Positions 51,320 through 61,200 of a stretch of 64,000 bases of DNA are shown piece by piece (the first letter of the stretch is position 1; the number at the start of each line of letters is the position of its first letter). A program made the position numbers and the translations under genes. Location of the stretch: contig CAWATZ010000006.1 in the NCBI GenBank assembly GCA_963784995.1, forward strand, positions 806,001 through 870,000, given 5' to 3'. Origin of the DNA: CAWATZ01 sp963784995 (GTDB lineage: Bacteria; Planctomycetota; Planctomycetia; Gemmatales; Gemmataceae). A model generated the notes under the pieces. The model saw only the letters and a list, made by a program, of their open reading frames with translations. It searched no databases and was not told the origin of the DNA.

Positions 51320-53122
51320 TTAGCTGTTCACCGCCCAGTTATAATTGGCATCGAGGAACAGCAGGTTGAAGCCCTTGTTGTCGGTGCGGACGTAGCTGTC
51401 CGACGGGGCCAACAAGTGCCATGCCCCCCACTGGTTGTTGCTATCGCGGCTGACCAGCTGCGTACTCAACGCTCCCATGGGATTCGTACCCTGGTAGGAA
51501 TCCTGGAAGGTTTCGACAATCGGTCCCCACGAACCGACCCAACCGGTCTGCTGCTCGGCCAGGGTGGCCGTGTAGCCGTATTGATAGATCAGGTCCCAGC
51601 GGGTGGCAGTGTGGTTCCACAGCCAGACTTGATTATACCAGGTATTCGCCGCACTCTGCGAGGTGACGTTCATCAGCGGCAGCACTTGATAGGGATTGCC
51701 GTGAGCCGACTCTGTCCGGAGGTAGCTCCCCAGGTTCGTGAACGGAACGTTCGTCTGCCAGGGAGCCGCGGGGTAGCGGGCCCAGTCGAAGACCTTGAAA
51801 AAGGTCTGCGTCTGACCGTTGTAGGAAACGAAGGCCTCGACTCCCTTTCCCGAGCGGTTCGTCGCCGTCAGGTAAAGGAAGTTGTTGACGTTGCCGCCTG
51901 GTGGGTTCGGGCAGATGATCTCCCAGTAAATCGCGGTGCCAGTCGCCCAGTTGGTCTTGAACGAATCGTTGTAGAACATGCCGTAGCCGACGCCGCCAGG
52001 GATCGGCCCGGTGTCTTTCCTGGGAGGGAGTTCCTTCAGCACGGCGGCGAAGCCGTCGGCGATCGCGCTCCGAGCTGTCGGGCGAAGCGTGGGATGAGTC
52101 CTGGCAACGTGCATCTTGCTGGCCAGGAAGGCCCTCTCGGCCTCCGTGTCGCGAGGGGTCAGCCTGGTGATGTCCGCGAACAGGGTCCGGACGTCCGCAG
52201 TCGTGTACTCGGCCACCGGCGACGGGAGGGGAAGTGCCAGGCTCGTGGCCTCTGTGGCCAGGGCCGGTTGAGACAACGGGAACGGGTTGTCGTTAGTCAC
52301 ACCCGAAGGGGTGCCGATCGGGAAGTGAGTCTGGAGGAGAGCGCTGAACCGCGCCCAGCCGTCGGTTGCGCCGGTGAGCTTGGTGTACGTCTCTGCCAGT
52401 GTCGGGGCGCCGGCCGCGATGATGTCTTTCCAGGAGTAGTTTAGCTGGTAGTGCAGCCAGTTCAGGAAGAGCACGGAACACCCGATGGAGACGTAATTCG
52501 TGTCGGTGGGGTCCGTGTGGTTGATGAAATCGGGTCGATCGGACGAATCGAGCCAGCTGGCCGCGGAGGCGAAGCCATCAAGTTCGGCCGGATAGAGTTC
52601 GGTGGCCAGCACCCGGGAGAGACCTTCGCCGTTGCTCGCCCCACAGTCCCAACCGATCCCCTGGGTCGCCTCGAAGACCTCAACCTCTTCGGCCACCACC
52701 AGCATGCGCACGAGATCCACGTTGGTGCCATCGAAAGCAGCGCAGTGGAATTCAGTAGCCGCGCACGTCTGGTGGTAGGCACCGAAGTCCCCGGTGACCA
52801 CGTATAGATTGAAGGGCAAGGCATCTTCTGGTTTGGCGTCCGCGGGGGGGGTGATGCCGCCAAACCACTCCTCAAGCTGGGCATACTCCTCTTCGCAGGA
52901 AGCCAGTACGCCATTAGCCAGCGTGACACCGTTGGTGCCCAAGCTGTTCTCGTAGTAGACGTTGAAGTTGTCCGTCTTCCCTTGAAGGGTGTAGGGTCCG
53001 CCGTCGCGGGCCAGCTTCGCTCCGGGCGGAACGCGACGCGACTTATGCACGAACACGTGCAACTTCCCTCGGGGACTGCCGCGTTTCGCGGCCAAGACTC
53101 GGTCTTTTTCAAGTACTGGCAT
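51320..53122 (-). CDS. 600-aa protein with degenerate metallopeptidase-like core
   Basis: 600 aa, no signal peptide. Residues about 45-285 read like a gluzincin-type peptidase core: LVVAEEVEVFEATQGIGWDC stands where a HExxH helix would be, followed by GASNGEGLSRVLATELYP like the Glu-bearing helix, but the two His are absent. A helical segment follows with the PRDTEAERAFLASKMH module (near 340). Then a beta-rich, Trp/Tyr-rich C-terminal domain starts near GGVGYGMFYNDSFKTNWATG and runs to the end. I infer a non-catalytic or unusual peptidase-like protein; family not identified. Confidence 0.6.
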   Translation of the reverse strand: MPVLEKDRVLAAKRGSPRGKLHVFVHKSRRVPPGAKLARDGGPYTLQGKTDNFNVYYENSLGTNGVTLANGVLASCEEEYAQLEEWFGGITPPADAKPEDALPFNLYVVTGDFGAYHQTCAATEFHCAAFDGTNVDLVRMLVVAEEVEVFEATQGIGWDCGASNGEGLSRVLATELYPAELDGFASAASWLDSSDRPDFINHTDPTDTNYVSIGCSVLFLNWLHYQLNYSWKDIIAAGAPTLAETYTKLTGATDGWARFSALLQTHFPIGTPSGVTNDNPFPLSQPALATEATSLALPLPSPVAEYTTADVRTLFADITRLTPRDTEAERAFLASKMHVARTHPTLRPTARSAIADGFAAVLKELPPRKDTGPIPGGVGYGMFYNDSFKTNWATGTAIYWEIICPNPPGGNVNNFLYLTATNRSGKGVEAFVSYNGQTQTFFKVFDWARYPAAPWQTNVPFTNLGSYLRTESAHGNPYQVLPLMNVTSQSAANTWYNQVWLWNHTATRWDLIYQYGYTATLAEQQTGWVGSWGPIVETFQDSYQGTNPMGALSTQLVSRDSNNQWGAWHLLAPSDSYVRTDNKGFNLLFLDANYNWAVNS

Positions 53123-53277
53123 GGCTGTGTCCTTTCGTTCCGAATGTTAGCATTCCTCCTCGGGCGCTCCACCGGCACGCATTGTTCCGTTGGGGCGCCT
53201 GGCAAGAAACGACCTGCACCGCTTCCCAGCGCGTGAGTCTTCCGACTCTCTCACTCTGCAATCGTTCGGCAAAGGTG

Positions 53278-54027
53278 TCAGGAACCCGTGAGAGATCTGG
53301 GACTGACAATTCGTGATACGGAGGAGGCCAGCTGCCCTTGCGCTGCTTGTTGGCTCTTTTCTTTTTTTTCTTGAGGGGAGTCGTCGTGGGGACACGGCGT
53401 GCGTTGACCGCGCGCCAAACCCGAGCCGATTTCCTCCAACTCCCGCCGCGCTCGGTGAAAGCGATACCACACTTGTTTGTGGCTGAGGCCCAGTTTCTCG
53501 GCGACTTCAGCAACGGGGCGCTGCTCCATCAGACGCAACTGCAAGACCTGAAAAGTACACTCAGACAATCGCTTTCTCAGCTGCTCCCAAGCCAAGGCGA
53601 CCACTTCCTCCTCTTCCAGGCCTTGCCCCGGGTGCGGACGGTTATCGCTCACGGTGAGCAACTGGTTTGCACCTCCCTGCACCAACCGGCGTTTGCGGGA
53701 GCGGTGCAGGTCAGCCGTCTTGCTCTGGACGATGGAATACAGCCAGGTATCGAATTGTCCCCGGCCAGGGTCGAGTTGAAACAGCGGCAACCGCACCAGC
53801 AGTTCCCGCCAGACCTCCTGGACACAATCCACGACCTCCTCATCCGTCACCCCACAGGCGAAGGCGAAGGAACGAATGGTACGCGAATAGCGCTCGTAAA
53901 ACAGACTCCAGACCGTCTCCAGGTCTCGACTCGGCGGCCAACCGTGCTGCCGATGGGTCAAATAGTTTTGGATCTGGATCAGCAGTTCGGAATCGGCACT
54001 CGGCGATTCCATTTGAGTGGATGACAC
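53278..54027 (-). CDS. ECF RNA polymerase sigma factor (third)
   Basis: 249 aa from GTG 54027, chosen for AGGAG 8 bases upstream; ATG 54012 is an alternative. Region 2: TVWSLFYERYSRTIRSFAFA, DEEVVDCVQEVWRELLVRLP, FDTWLYSIVQSKTADLHRSR. Region 4: LSECTFQVLQLRLMEQRPVA, AEKLGLSHKQVWYRFHRARR. Basic tail of about 60 residues after region 4. Directly upstream of the 600-aa protein, same strand. Confidence 0.85.
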   Translation of the reverse strand: MSSTQMESPSADSELLIQIQNYLTHRQHGWPPSRDLETVWSLFYERYSRTIRSFAFACGVTDEEVVDCVQEVWRELLVRLPLFQLDPGRGQFDTWLYSIVQSKTADLHRSRKRRLVQGGANQLLTVSDNRPHPGQGLEEEEVVALAWEQLRKRLSECTFQVLQLRLMEQRPVAEVAEKLGLSHKQVWYRFHRARRELEEIGSGLARGQRTPCPHDDSPQEKKEKSQQAAQGQLASSVSRIVSPRSLTGS

Positions 54028-54356
54028 AGACGCAGCTCCTGGGGTAGGCTCCGTCCGCAGTGGGCGCGGGCGTAGGAACAAGCACCGGTCCTCGCCCCTT
54101 CCTGAGGTGGGCCGGGCACAAAGACAACCAGGCCAGGCGAGCGGCGCAACTCCCTGCGCCCGGCAATGCGTGCGTTCTTTCCTCGTGCTGTCTCCTCTCC
54201 ACCAAGAGGAGGAGACCACGGTCACGCTTGCTCGCTGTCTTCCCGAATGAACATCTCCTACCTGCGGTGTCTGCCAAGTAATCGCAGGTTATCGGCCGTG
54301 ACCTCCCTTGTCCAATAAAAAGCAGACGTCGTCCAGACGCTCATATTCGCGTCCGT
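54028..54356. other. Non-coding interval
   Basis: 329 bp between the ECF gene and the wHTH-like gene. It contains a partial copy of the GGCGAGCGGCGC repeat near 54136 and otherwise nothing recognised. Confidence 0.35.
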
Positions 54357-55007
54357 TTATGCGACTATCTCCCACACAACGCCCCCATCCTGGACGTGAA
54401 AACGGACCCGCTGCGGTTTCTGCCCGCGATTCAGCCGGCCGATCGTGTCCCGCAGCACTTTCTTCCGTTTCGTGCCAGGTCCGGCCGGTATTGGGTTGGG
54501 GACCCACTCGACCCAGCCTCTTCGTTCCAGTTCCTCCAGCACGCTGAGTTGCCCGACCGCGTCGTGGCGCACGCGCTTGAGGACCGCACCACCCAGACGC
54601 AGTTCCCCACCGCCTCCTTTCCAGGCAATCCACTGCGGATGGAAGGTGGAGGGACTTACCTCTCCTGGAGCATGTCCCAGATCCTTGAACGCTCGCGTCA
54701 CCCATTTCCAGCCCTCTTCCGTCAACGCAACCCCTTCTTCCTCTGGATTCTTGCTCTCAGCCGGGTCTGGCACGGGCGCTCCGTTGGCGCTCGGTCCCCG
54801 GACGTAGCCCGCTTCCAGCAGGGTCCGCACTTCTTCTTCAGACAGGCCTCCGGCTTGTAACTCGCCCCTCTCAATTCGCGCGTCGAATCCCGGGCATTCC
54901 GTCTTGTTTGCCTTGATCACAATCGCCAGCAGTTTGAGGAGCGCCGGCAGGGGTGGTTCAACTCCCAGGTGGCTGGAGGGCACAGTGCGTTCGAGAGACT
55001 GTGGCAT
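54357..55007 (-). CDS. Winged-helix-like protein, unknown
   Basis: 216 aa from ATG 55007 (GGGAG 8 bases upstream). Helical N-terminal half with LSEEEVRTLLEAGYVRG and VALTEEGWKWVTRAFKDLGH. The second half has LSVLEELERRGWVEWVPNPI and VLRDTIGRLNRGQKPQRVRF, typical of a winged helix with a C-terminal beta wing. Possible transcription regulator of the downstream ECF/lipase block. Divergent from the caspase gene. Confidence 0.6.
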   Translation of the reverse strand: MPQSLERTVPSSHLGVEPPLPALLKLLAIVIKANKTECPGFDARIERGELQAGGLSEEEVRTLLEAGYVRGPSANGAPVPDPAESKNPEEEGVALTEEGWKWVTRAFKDLGHAPGEVSPSTFHPQWIAWKGGGGELRLGGAVLKRVRHDAVGQLSVLEELERRGWVEWVPNPIPAGPGTKRKKVLRDTIGRLNRGQKPQRVRFHVQDGGVVWEIVA

Positions 55008-55130
55008 GGAGGCGACTCCCTGAATGAACGTGCATACCCCTCTTCCTCTCCACTGCGTCGCGGATGGAATTCTTGGAGGTGCCGGGCTGCCTCTCGGCCC
55101 TTCAGGAGCCAGCGGCAGCTTTTCCGACAT

Positions 55131-55145
55131 ATTGCAAATTGCAAT
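55131..55145. promoter_or_regulatory. 15-bp palindrome, candidate operator; gap 55008-55414
   Basis: ATTGCAAATTGCAAT: perfect 7-bp arms around one base, in the 407-bp divergent region between the wHTH-like gene (start 55007) and the caspase-like gene. Position and symmetry suit a dimeric regulator. A T/A-rich tract (about 55176-55197) lies 30 bp further on. No gene is supported in this interval. Confidence 0.45.
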
Positions 55146-55414
55146 CCGCGCGAAAAACCGATCATGAATTGTTGCTTTTTTGAAAAAAAGTTGCTTGCGA
55201 GAGGAAAAACTCATCTGTCCTTCACATTCGGGGCCTCGTGGAGTCCGTTCCGGACCCGTCTCCGGCAGCTCCCTCGCTGGCCCCATTCCGCCCGTTTGCA
55301 TCTGTCCGGCTGCGGCCTATAGTTGGGTGAATCGATCCCGATGGCACGCTCGGCCGTATTGCCATGTCTCCTGGTGTTTTCCCGGCGGCCGGCGCTTCTT
55401 CCCGGAGGGCGTTG

Positions 55415-56288
55415 ATGAAGACGGATTCACTTCGCGGCTGCCCGCTGGCGCGGGCTGGCGGGCTGGTTGGGCGGACCTCTGGTGCTGCTCCTGGTTCTGG
55501 GGCTGGCGGCAGGCAAGGCCCGGAAGGGCAAGAAATTCGCCGTCCTGGTCGGCATCTGCAATTACAGCTCGCCCACGCTCAAGACGCTGAATTACAGCAT
55601 CCGCGACATGGAGGACCTCGCTGAGGTCCTGCGCCAGGGCGGTTATGAGATTACCCTGCTTACCAGCGCTTCCCAGGATCCGAGCCTGCGCGCCACCTTC
55701 TTCAACATCCAGGCCCGGACCGCCGAGGTGCTGGCGCGGTGTCAGCCGCAGGACCTGGTGCTGGTGGCCCTGGGCGGTCACGGGATCCAGTACCGGGGCG
55801 GCCAGGCCTACTTCTGTCCTCAGGACGCCTTTCCCGAGAAGAACACCGGTTCCCTTCTGGGCATGTCCGAGCTGTACAAGCAGATGGAGCTGAGCAAGGC
55901 GGGGACGAAACTGCTCCTGGTGGACGCCTGCCGCAGCGACCCCAACGCCCGGGACGACAAGGCGATCCAGGGCCTGCGGGGGCAGTCCATGCCCAGACCT
56001 CCCCGAGGGGTGGCCACGCTGTACTCCTGCTCGGCGGGGGAGTCCGCTTATGAGTGCGGCAAGCTGGAGCGCGGCGTGTTCTTTTACTTCGTGGTGAAAG
56101 GGTTACAGGACAAGGAGACCCGCAATTCCCGAGGCGAGGTGACCTGGTCGGCGCTGGAGAAGCACGTCCGCCACAAGGTGCCGGCCGAGGGGCCGAAGTT
56201 TCTCCGCGAGGGCAAGAAGCAAACTCCGGTCGTGGCCTCGGGTGGGCTGGCGGGCGACCCGGTGCTGCTGGCCTTTCCGAAGGAATGA
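55415..56288 (+). CDS. Caspase-like (C14) peptidase domain protein, probable frameshift in leader
   Basis: Caspase/metacaspase-type protein, about 270-290 aa. AVLVGICNYSSPTLKTLNYS, VLVALGGHGIQYRGGQAYF with the catalytic His, LLLVDACRSDPNARDDKAIQ with the catalytic Cys, ATLYSCSAGESAYECGKLER. ATG 55415 has a near-ideal GGAGGG site 6 bases upstream but its frame leaves the caspase frame within the leader. The caspase frame is open only from about 55419, with TTG 55467 as first usable start. A single-base error in 55430-55465 would give a normal signal peptide (...GGPLVLLLVLGLAAG) joined to the domain. Exported, probably a protease. Confidence 0.75.
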
Positions 56289-56303
56289 ACGGGCGAGGGC
56301 CGC

Positions 56304-57947
56304 TCACTCCGGCAGCGGTTTGCCGCGTGTCTCCGGAGCCAGCCAGATGACGAACACGCCGACGACGTAGATGAACGCCAGCGAGGAACAAGCCACGGCG
56401 TAGTTGGCGTTGGGCGGCTTGCCCATCAGGACGGGCACCTGCAGCACCCCAATGGCGGCCAGGATGCGGCCAAAGTTGAAGCCGAAGCCCTGGCCGGTGG
56501 CCCGCACCCGCGTCGGGAACAGCTCGGGCAAGTAGAGCGGCAGCCAGCCGTAGAACGCGGCCGAGAAGCCGCCCGCCAGGAAGGCCGTCAGCAGGAACAG
56601 GGCGTCAAAGGTGGTGTTGCCGCGATAGAACCACAGGACCGACCCGAGCGATCCCAGACAAAGGAAGACGTAGGCGAAGCGCCGCCCTTGCCAGCCGGCC
56701 AGCAAGGCACCGCCGATGCAGCCGACGATGGCCCCCAGAGACGCGGTCATCTGGGTGTATTCTTTCCAGTGGCGGGTCGAGTCCCTCTTGGCTTGCAGGA
56801 TGGCAGCGGCTTCCTCAGGGGGCGCGCTGATCGTCTTCTCCAGGTCCTTGACCGCCTGTTCACCCAGCTGGTGGGCCCACAACGGCGCCCACTGCACTGC
56901 TCCCCAGGTCGCCAGCAGCGGTACGCCGCTAATACATGCCGCCAGCACCATCCTTTGCAGGATCGAGCGCCGCGAGACGTCGGACTCGCCGGAACGGCGC
57001 AGATACCCGTAAATGGGGTACAGGTAGCAGCAACCAACCAGGAGCAAAGCCACCACGGTTGCGATCAATCGAAGAACAAGCCAGGGCACCTGCTGCCAGA
57101 CGAGCAGCAGCAGACCACAGACGCCGACGCCCACCAGCACCGAAAGCAAATCCCGGCTGGCCCATGAGGAGGTGGCGCCGCGGCGTTTCTCGTGTTCCCA
57201 GCTTTGCGACTCCGGAACGAACAGGCGGATGAAGAAGGTCAGCAGCGCCGGCAAGGCGCCGCACACCATCAGCAAGCGCCAATCGACCCAGCTGTCCGGC
57301 AGATGCACGGCTTGGAGGGACGAACGGATGGAACCCAACCCCAGGCTCAGACCCGCGACCAGCAGATAGCCGACGTTGGCGGCCGCCCCGATCACGCCGG
57401 CCAGCATCGCCCGCGATCGGCCTTGCCAGACCTCCATCACCAAGGCCACGCCCAGCGACCACTCCCCTCCCATGCCCAGGGCCGCCACGAAGCGAATGCC
57501 CACCATCTGCCAGGGGGACGCGACCAGACCACCCAGACCGCTGCACAGGGCATAAGTGAGGATGCTGAACGTCATCGCCCGCACCCGCCCCAGCCGATCT
57601 CCCAGCCAGCCAAACAGGACGCCTCCCGTGGCCGCCCCGATCAGGAAACTGGAGTTGATCAGCGAATTCCAGAAACTCACCACGTCGTCGCTGGCCACGG
57701 CCCCTTGGAGCAGGAGCAGGTCCTGCAGCGCCGGCCGGGAAATCACCGGGAACAGGCCCATCTCGAAACCGTCGAACAACCAGCCCAGCAGGGCCGCCGT
57801 CAGGGCCATCCATTTGCCGCGTTCGGTGACAGTCGGGGTCAAAAGGTCGGCCGGGCCTCCCCGGGCGGTGGCGGCGACGGCGTTGCTGGCGGGATGGGGG
57901 GTCAGGTTGGCACCGTCCTGGAGCGGCGGTTTCTCGGGGAGGGACAT
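56304..57947 (-). CDS. MFS transporter (sugar-porter-like)
   Basis: 547 aa from ATG 57947. Twelve predicted helices. GWLGDRLGRVRAMTFSILTY near residue 115 is the MFS loop 2-3 motif; EVWQGRSRAMLAGVIGAAAN and YLPELFPTRVRATGQGFGFN near the end are typical of the metabolite:H+ symporter group; C-terminus ...WLAPETRGKPLPE. A cytoplasmic insert of about 60 residues between helices 6 and 7 includes a Glu/Ala helix. Substrate unknown. Confidence 0.9.
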   Translation of the reverse strand: MSLPEKPPLQDGANLTPHPASNAVAATARGGPADLLTPTVTERGKWMALTAALLGWLFDGFEMGLFPVISRPALQDLLLLQGAVASDDVVSFWNSLINSSFLIGAATGGVLFGWLGDRLGRVRAMTFSILTYALCSGLGGLVASPWQMVGIRFVAALGMGGEWSLGVALVMEVWQGRSRAMLAGVIGAAANVGYLLVAGLSLGLGSIRSSLQAVHLPDSWVDWRLLMVCGALPALLTFFIRLFVPESQSWEHEKRRGATSSWASRDLLSVLVGVGVCGLLLLVWQQVPWLVLRLIATVVALLLVGCCYLYPIYGYLRRSGESDVSRRSILQRMVLAACISGVPLLATWGAVQWAPLWAHQLGEQAVKDLEKTISAPPEEAAAILQAKRDSTRHWKEYTQMTASLGAIVGCIGGALLAGWQGRRFAYVFLCLGSLGSVLWFYRGNTTFDALFLLTAFLAGGFSAAFYGWLPLYLPELFPTRVRATGQGFGFNFGRILAAIGVLQVPVLMGKPPNANYAVACSSLAFIYVVGVFVIWLAPETRGKPLPE

Positions 57948-58221
57948 GGCAGCGTTCTCTCTGGCACTTTCCCGGGTGGTTAAAGCAAGCGATAGAATGA
58001 GCCTATCCGGAGTGGCTGGGGAGGTCAAAGGAATGTTTTTCCCCGTGCGGAGGAACCGGATCAGAACCACTCAACCGCTTGCATTCCGCCCTTCGGCGAC
58101 GGTACACTACATTCCGATCCCGGGTCCGGATTGCGTGACCGGACCGCGTGCGGAGGAAATGCACGTCCGGATTTGCCAAGGCCGCGGCAAGACACCCCTC
58201 ACACCGAACGTGGAGTCCGAC

Positions 58222-61200
58222 GTGCTACAGACGCTGACTCGTTCCCAGTGCTGCCGTTTTCGCCTCCTGGGGCTGGCCCTGCTCGGCCTGTTCCTGGGCG
58301 TCGCTTCCTCTCTCTCCGAGGAGCCGAGCCCGCGCAGCAAGCAAATCGTCGAGCTGGAACGGCAAATCGCCGAGCTGAACAAGAAGCTCGCCGACCTGAA
58401 GAAGGCGGAGGAACCCGGGCCCCGACCTTTGACGCTGGCCGATGCGGCGACCTGGCGCGGCGTCAGCGGCGCCACCCTGTCGCGGGACGGCAAGTGGCTC
58501 GGCTACCGGGTCGGCCCGGCCGAGGGCGACCAGGAGGTTGTGCTGCGGGCCACCACCGGCAAACAGGAGCAGAAATGGCCCGGTGGCGGCGGTTTTGGCA
58601 GCGTCGCCTTCTCCCACGATGGCAAATGGTTCGCGTTCACTGTGAACCCTCCTCACAAGCCAGAGGGGGGTTCCGGCCCGCGTTCGCCCGGCAAGAGCAA
58701 GGTGGTGCTGGTCAACACCGTTTCCGGCAGCAAGGCCGAGTTCGAGGGCGTTCGCCGCTTCGCCTTCTCCGGCGACAGCGGCACGCACCTCGCATTGCAC
58801 CGCTCAGCAGAGGGTGCTTCCAGTCCGGCCCCAGGTGCGCGACCCGGTCCCGGTCCGGTCGCCGACCCCGCTCCGGCACCGAAGACCTCGTCCGGCACGG
58901 ACCTGCTGCTGCACGACCTGGCTACCGGGGCGCAGCTGAACCTCGGCAACGTGGCCGAGTTCGGTTTCGACAAGAAGGGCCACTGGCTGGTACTGCTGAT
59001 CGATTCGCCCAGCCAGAGCGGCAACGGCATCCAGCTCCGCGACATGACCACTGCCGCCCTGTTCCCGCTCGAAACGAGCAAGGCGACCTATCGCGGCCTG
59101 GTCTGGACCGAGAAGGGCGATGCCTTCACCGTCCTCAAGGGTGTCGAGGACAAGGCATTCTCCGACAAGCTCTACAGCGTCCTCGGCTTCAGCGAGCTTG
59201 GGTCGAAGACCAAAAAGGCCCAGTTCGAGCCGCGCGACCATACCGACTTCCCCAAGGGCATGACGGTCAGCCCCGACCGCCCCGCAACGTGGACGGAGGA
59301 CCTGAGCGCTCTCGTCTTCGGCATCCGCGAGCTGAAGAAGAAAGACGTGAAGCCGGACGGCAAGGAGGAGCCCAAAAAGGAGGAGCCCAGGAAAGACGAC
59401 AAGGCCCCGGTCGCGCCGGCCGTGGCCAAGGGCCCGCCGCCCGCCGCCAAGGAGAAACCCGACCTGGTCATCTGGCACTGGGCCGACGAGCGCTTGCAGT
59501 CGCAGCAGCAGGTGCAGGCGGCTTCCGACAAGAGCTTCAGCTACCTGTGCGTCTACCGCGTCGGCGAGGAACGCTTCCTCCGCTTGGCCGACGAGACGCT
59601 GCGGCAGGTCTCGGTCGCTCCGCACGGCCGCTGGGCAATCGGCCTGGACAGCAAGCCCTATCAGCGCATGAGTACCCTCGACGGCCGGCACTTCGAGGAC
59701 GTTTACGCCATCGACACGCACACCGGTGCCCGCCGAAAGGTCCTGACCCGGAACCGCTGGTACTTCGGTCCGTCGCCGGACGGTTCGCATTTCCTCTATT
59801 ACGACGACGGCCACTTCCGCACCTGCGAGCTGGCCACCGGCAAGACCTTCGCAATCACGGAAGGGACGGACACGTCCTTCATCAACGTCGAGGACGACCA
59901 CCCCGTCGAGAAGCCGCCAACCTCTGCCGCCGGCTGGACCAAGGACGGCGACGCGGTGCTGCTCTCGGACGGCTGGGACCTGTGGAAGGTGCCCGTCCAC
60001 GGCAGCCAGGGCGTCAACCTGACTGTCGATGGCAAGCGCGAGGCGATCCGCTATGGCCGGCCCTTCCGTCTCGACCCGGACGAGAAGGGAATCGACCTCT
60101 CCAAACCGCTCTACCTCCCGCTGCACGGGCAATGGACCAAGAAAGCCGGCTTTGGCCGGATCGACCCGGGTAAGCCCGGGGCCACGCGGCTCTGCTGGGA
60201 GGACGCGGCCTTCGGCCGGCAGCTGGTCAAGGCCCGCGACGCCGACGTGTTCCTCTACACCCGCGAGACGTACAAGGACTATCCTGACTACCACGTGACT
60301 GACGCCGCGTTCCAGGCTCCGCGCCAGCTGACGCACGCCAACCCGCAGCAGGACAAGGTCGTCTGGTGCAGCGGCGTCCGGCTGATCGACTACGCCAGCA
60401 CCAAGGGCGAGAAGCTCCAGGCCGCCCTGTTCCTGCCGGCCAATTATCAGCCAGGCAAACGCTATCCGACCATCGTCTACATCTATGAGCGCCTTTCGGA
60501 TCGGCTCAACCACTACACTCCGCCAACGGCCTCCGGCTTCAACCAGGCCATCTACACCAGCAACGGCTACGCGGTACTCATGCCGGACATCAAGTACCAC
60601 GTCAACGATCCGGGCCGCTCCGCCACGTGGTGTGTGCTGCCGGCACTGGAGGCAGCTGTGAAAAGCGGCGTGGTGGACCCGGACCGGGTCGGCTTGCACG
60701 GCCACTCGTGGGGCGGCTACCAGACCGCGTTCCTGATCACGCAGACCGACGCCTTCAAGGCCGCGATCGCCGGGGCGCCGCTGACCAATTTGGTGAGCAT
60801 GTACTCCTCGATCTACTGGAACGCCGGCATCACCAACCAGCAGATCTTCGAGAGCAGCCAGGGCCGCTTCTCGGTGCATTACTGGGACGACCTGGAGGCC
60901 TACGTCCGCAACTCGCCGGTCTACCACGCCAGGAACGTCAAGACGCCGCTGCTGCTCTTGCACAACGACAAGGACGGGGCGGTCGATTGGAACCAGGGCA
61001 TCGAGTACTTCAACACGCTGCGGCGGCTGGACAAGCCTGTGGTCATGCTCCAGTACAAGGGCGAGAACCACGGCCTGGCCAAGCCGGCCAACCGCAAGGA
61101 TTACGCGGTGCGGATGCGCGAGTTCTTCGACCACCACCTGATGGGCAAGCCGGCGCCGGGCTGGCTGAAGGAGGGCGTGCCGCACCTGAAGCTGGAGGAG

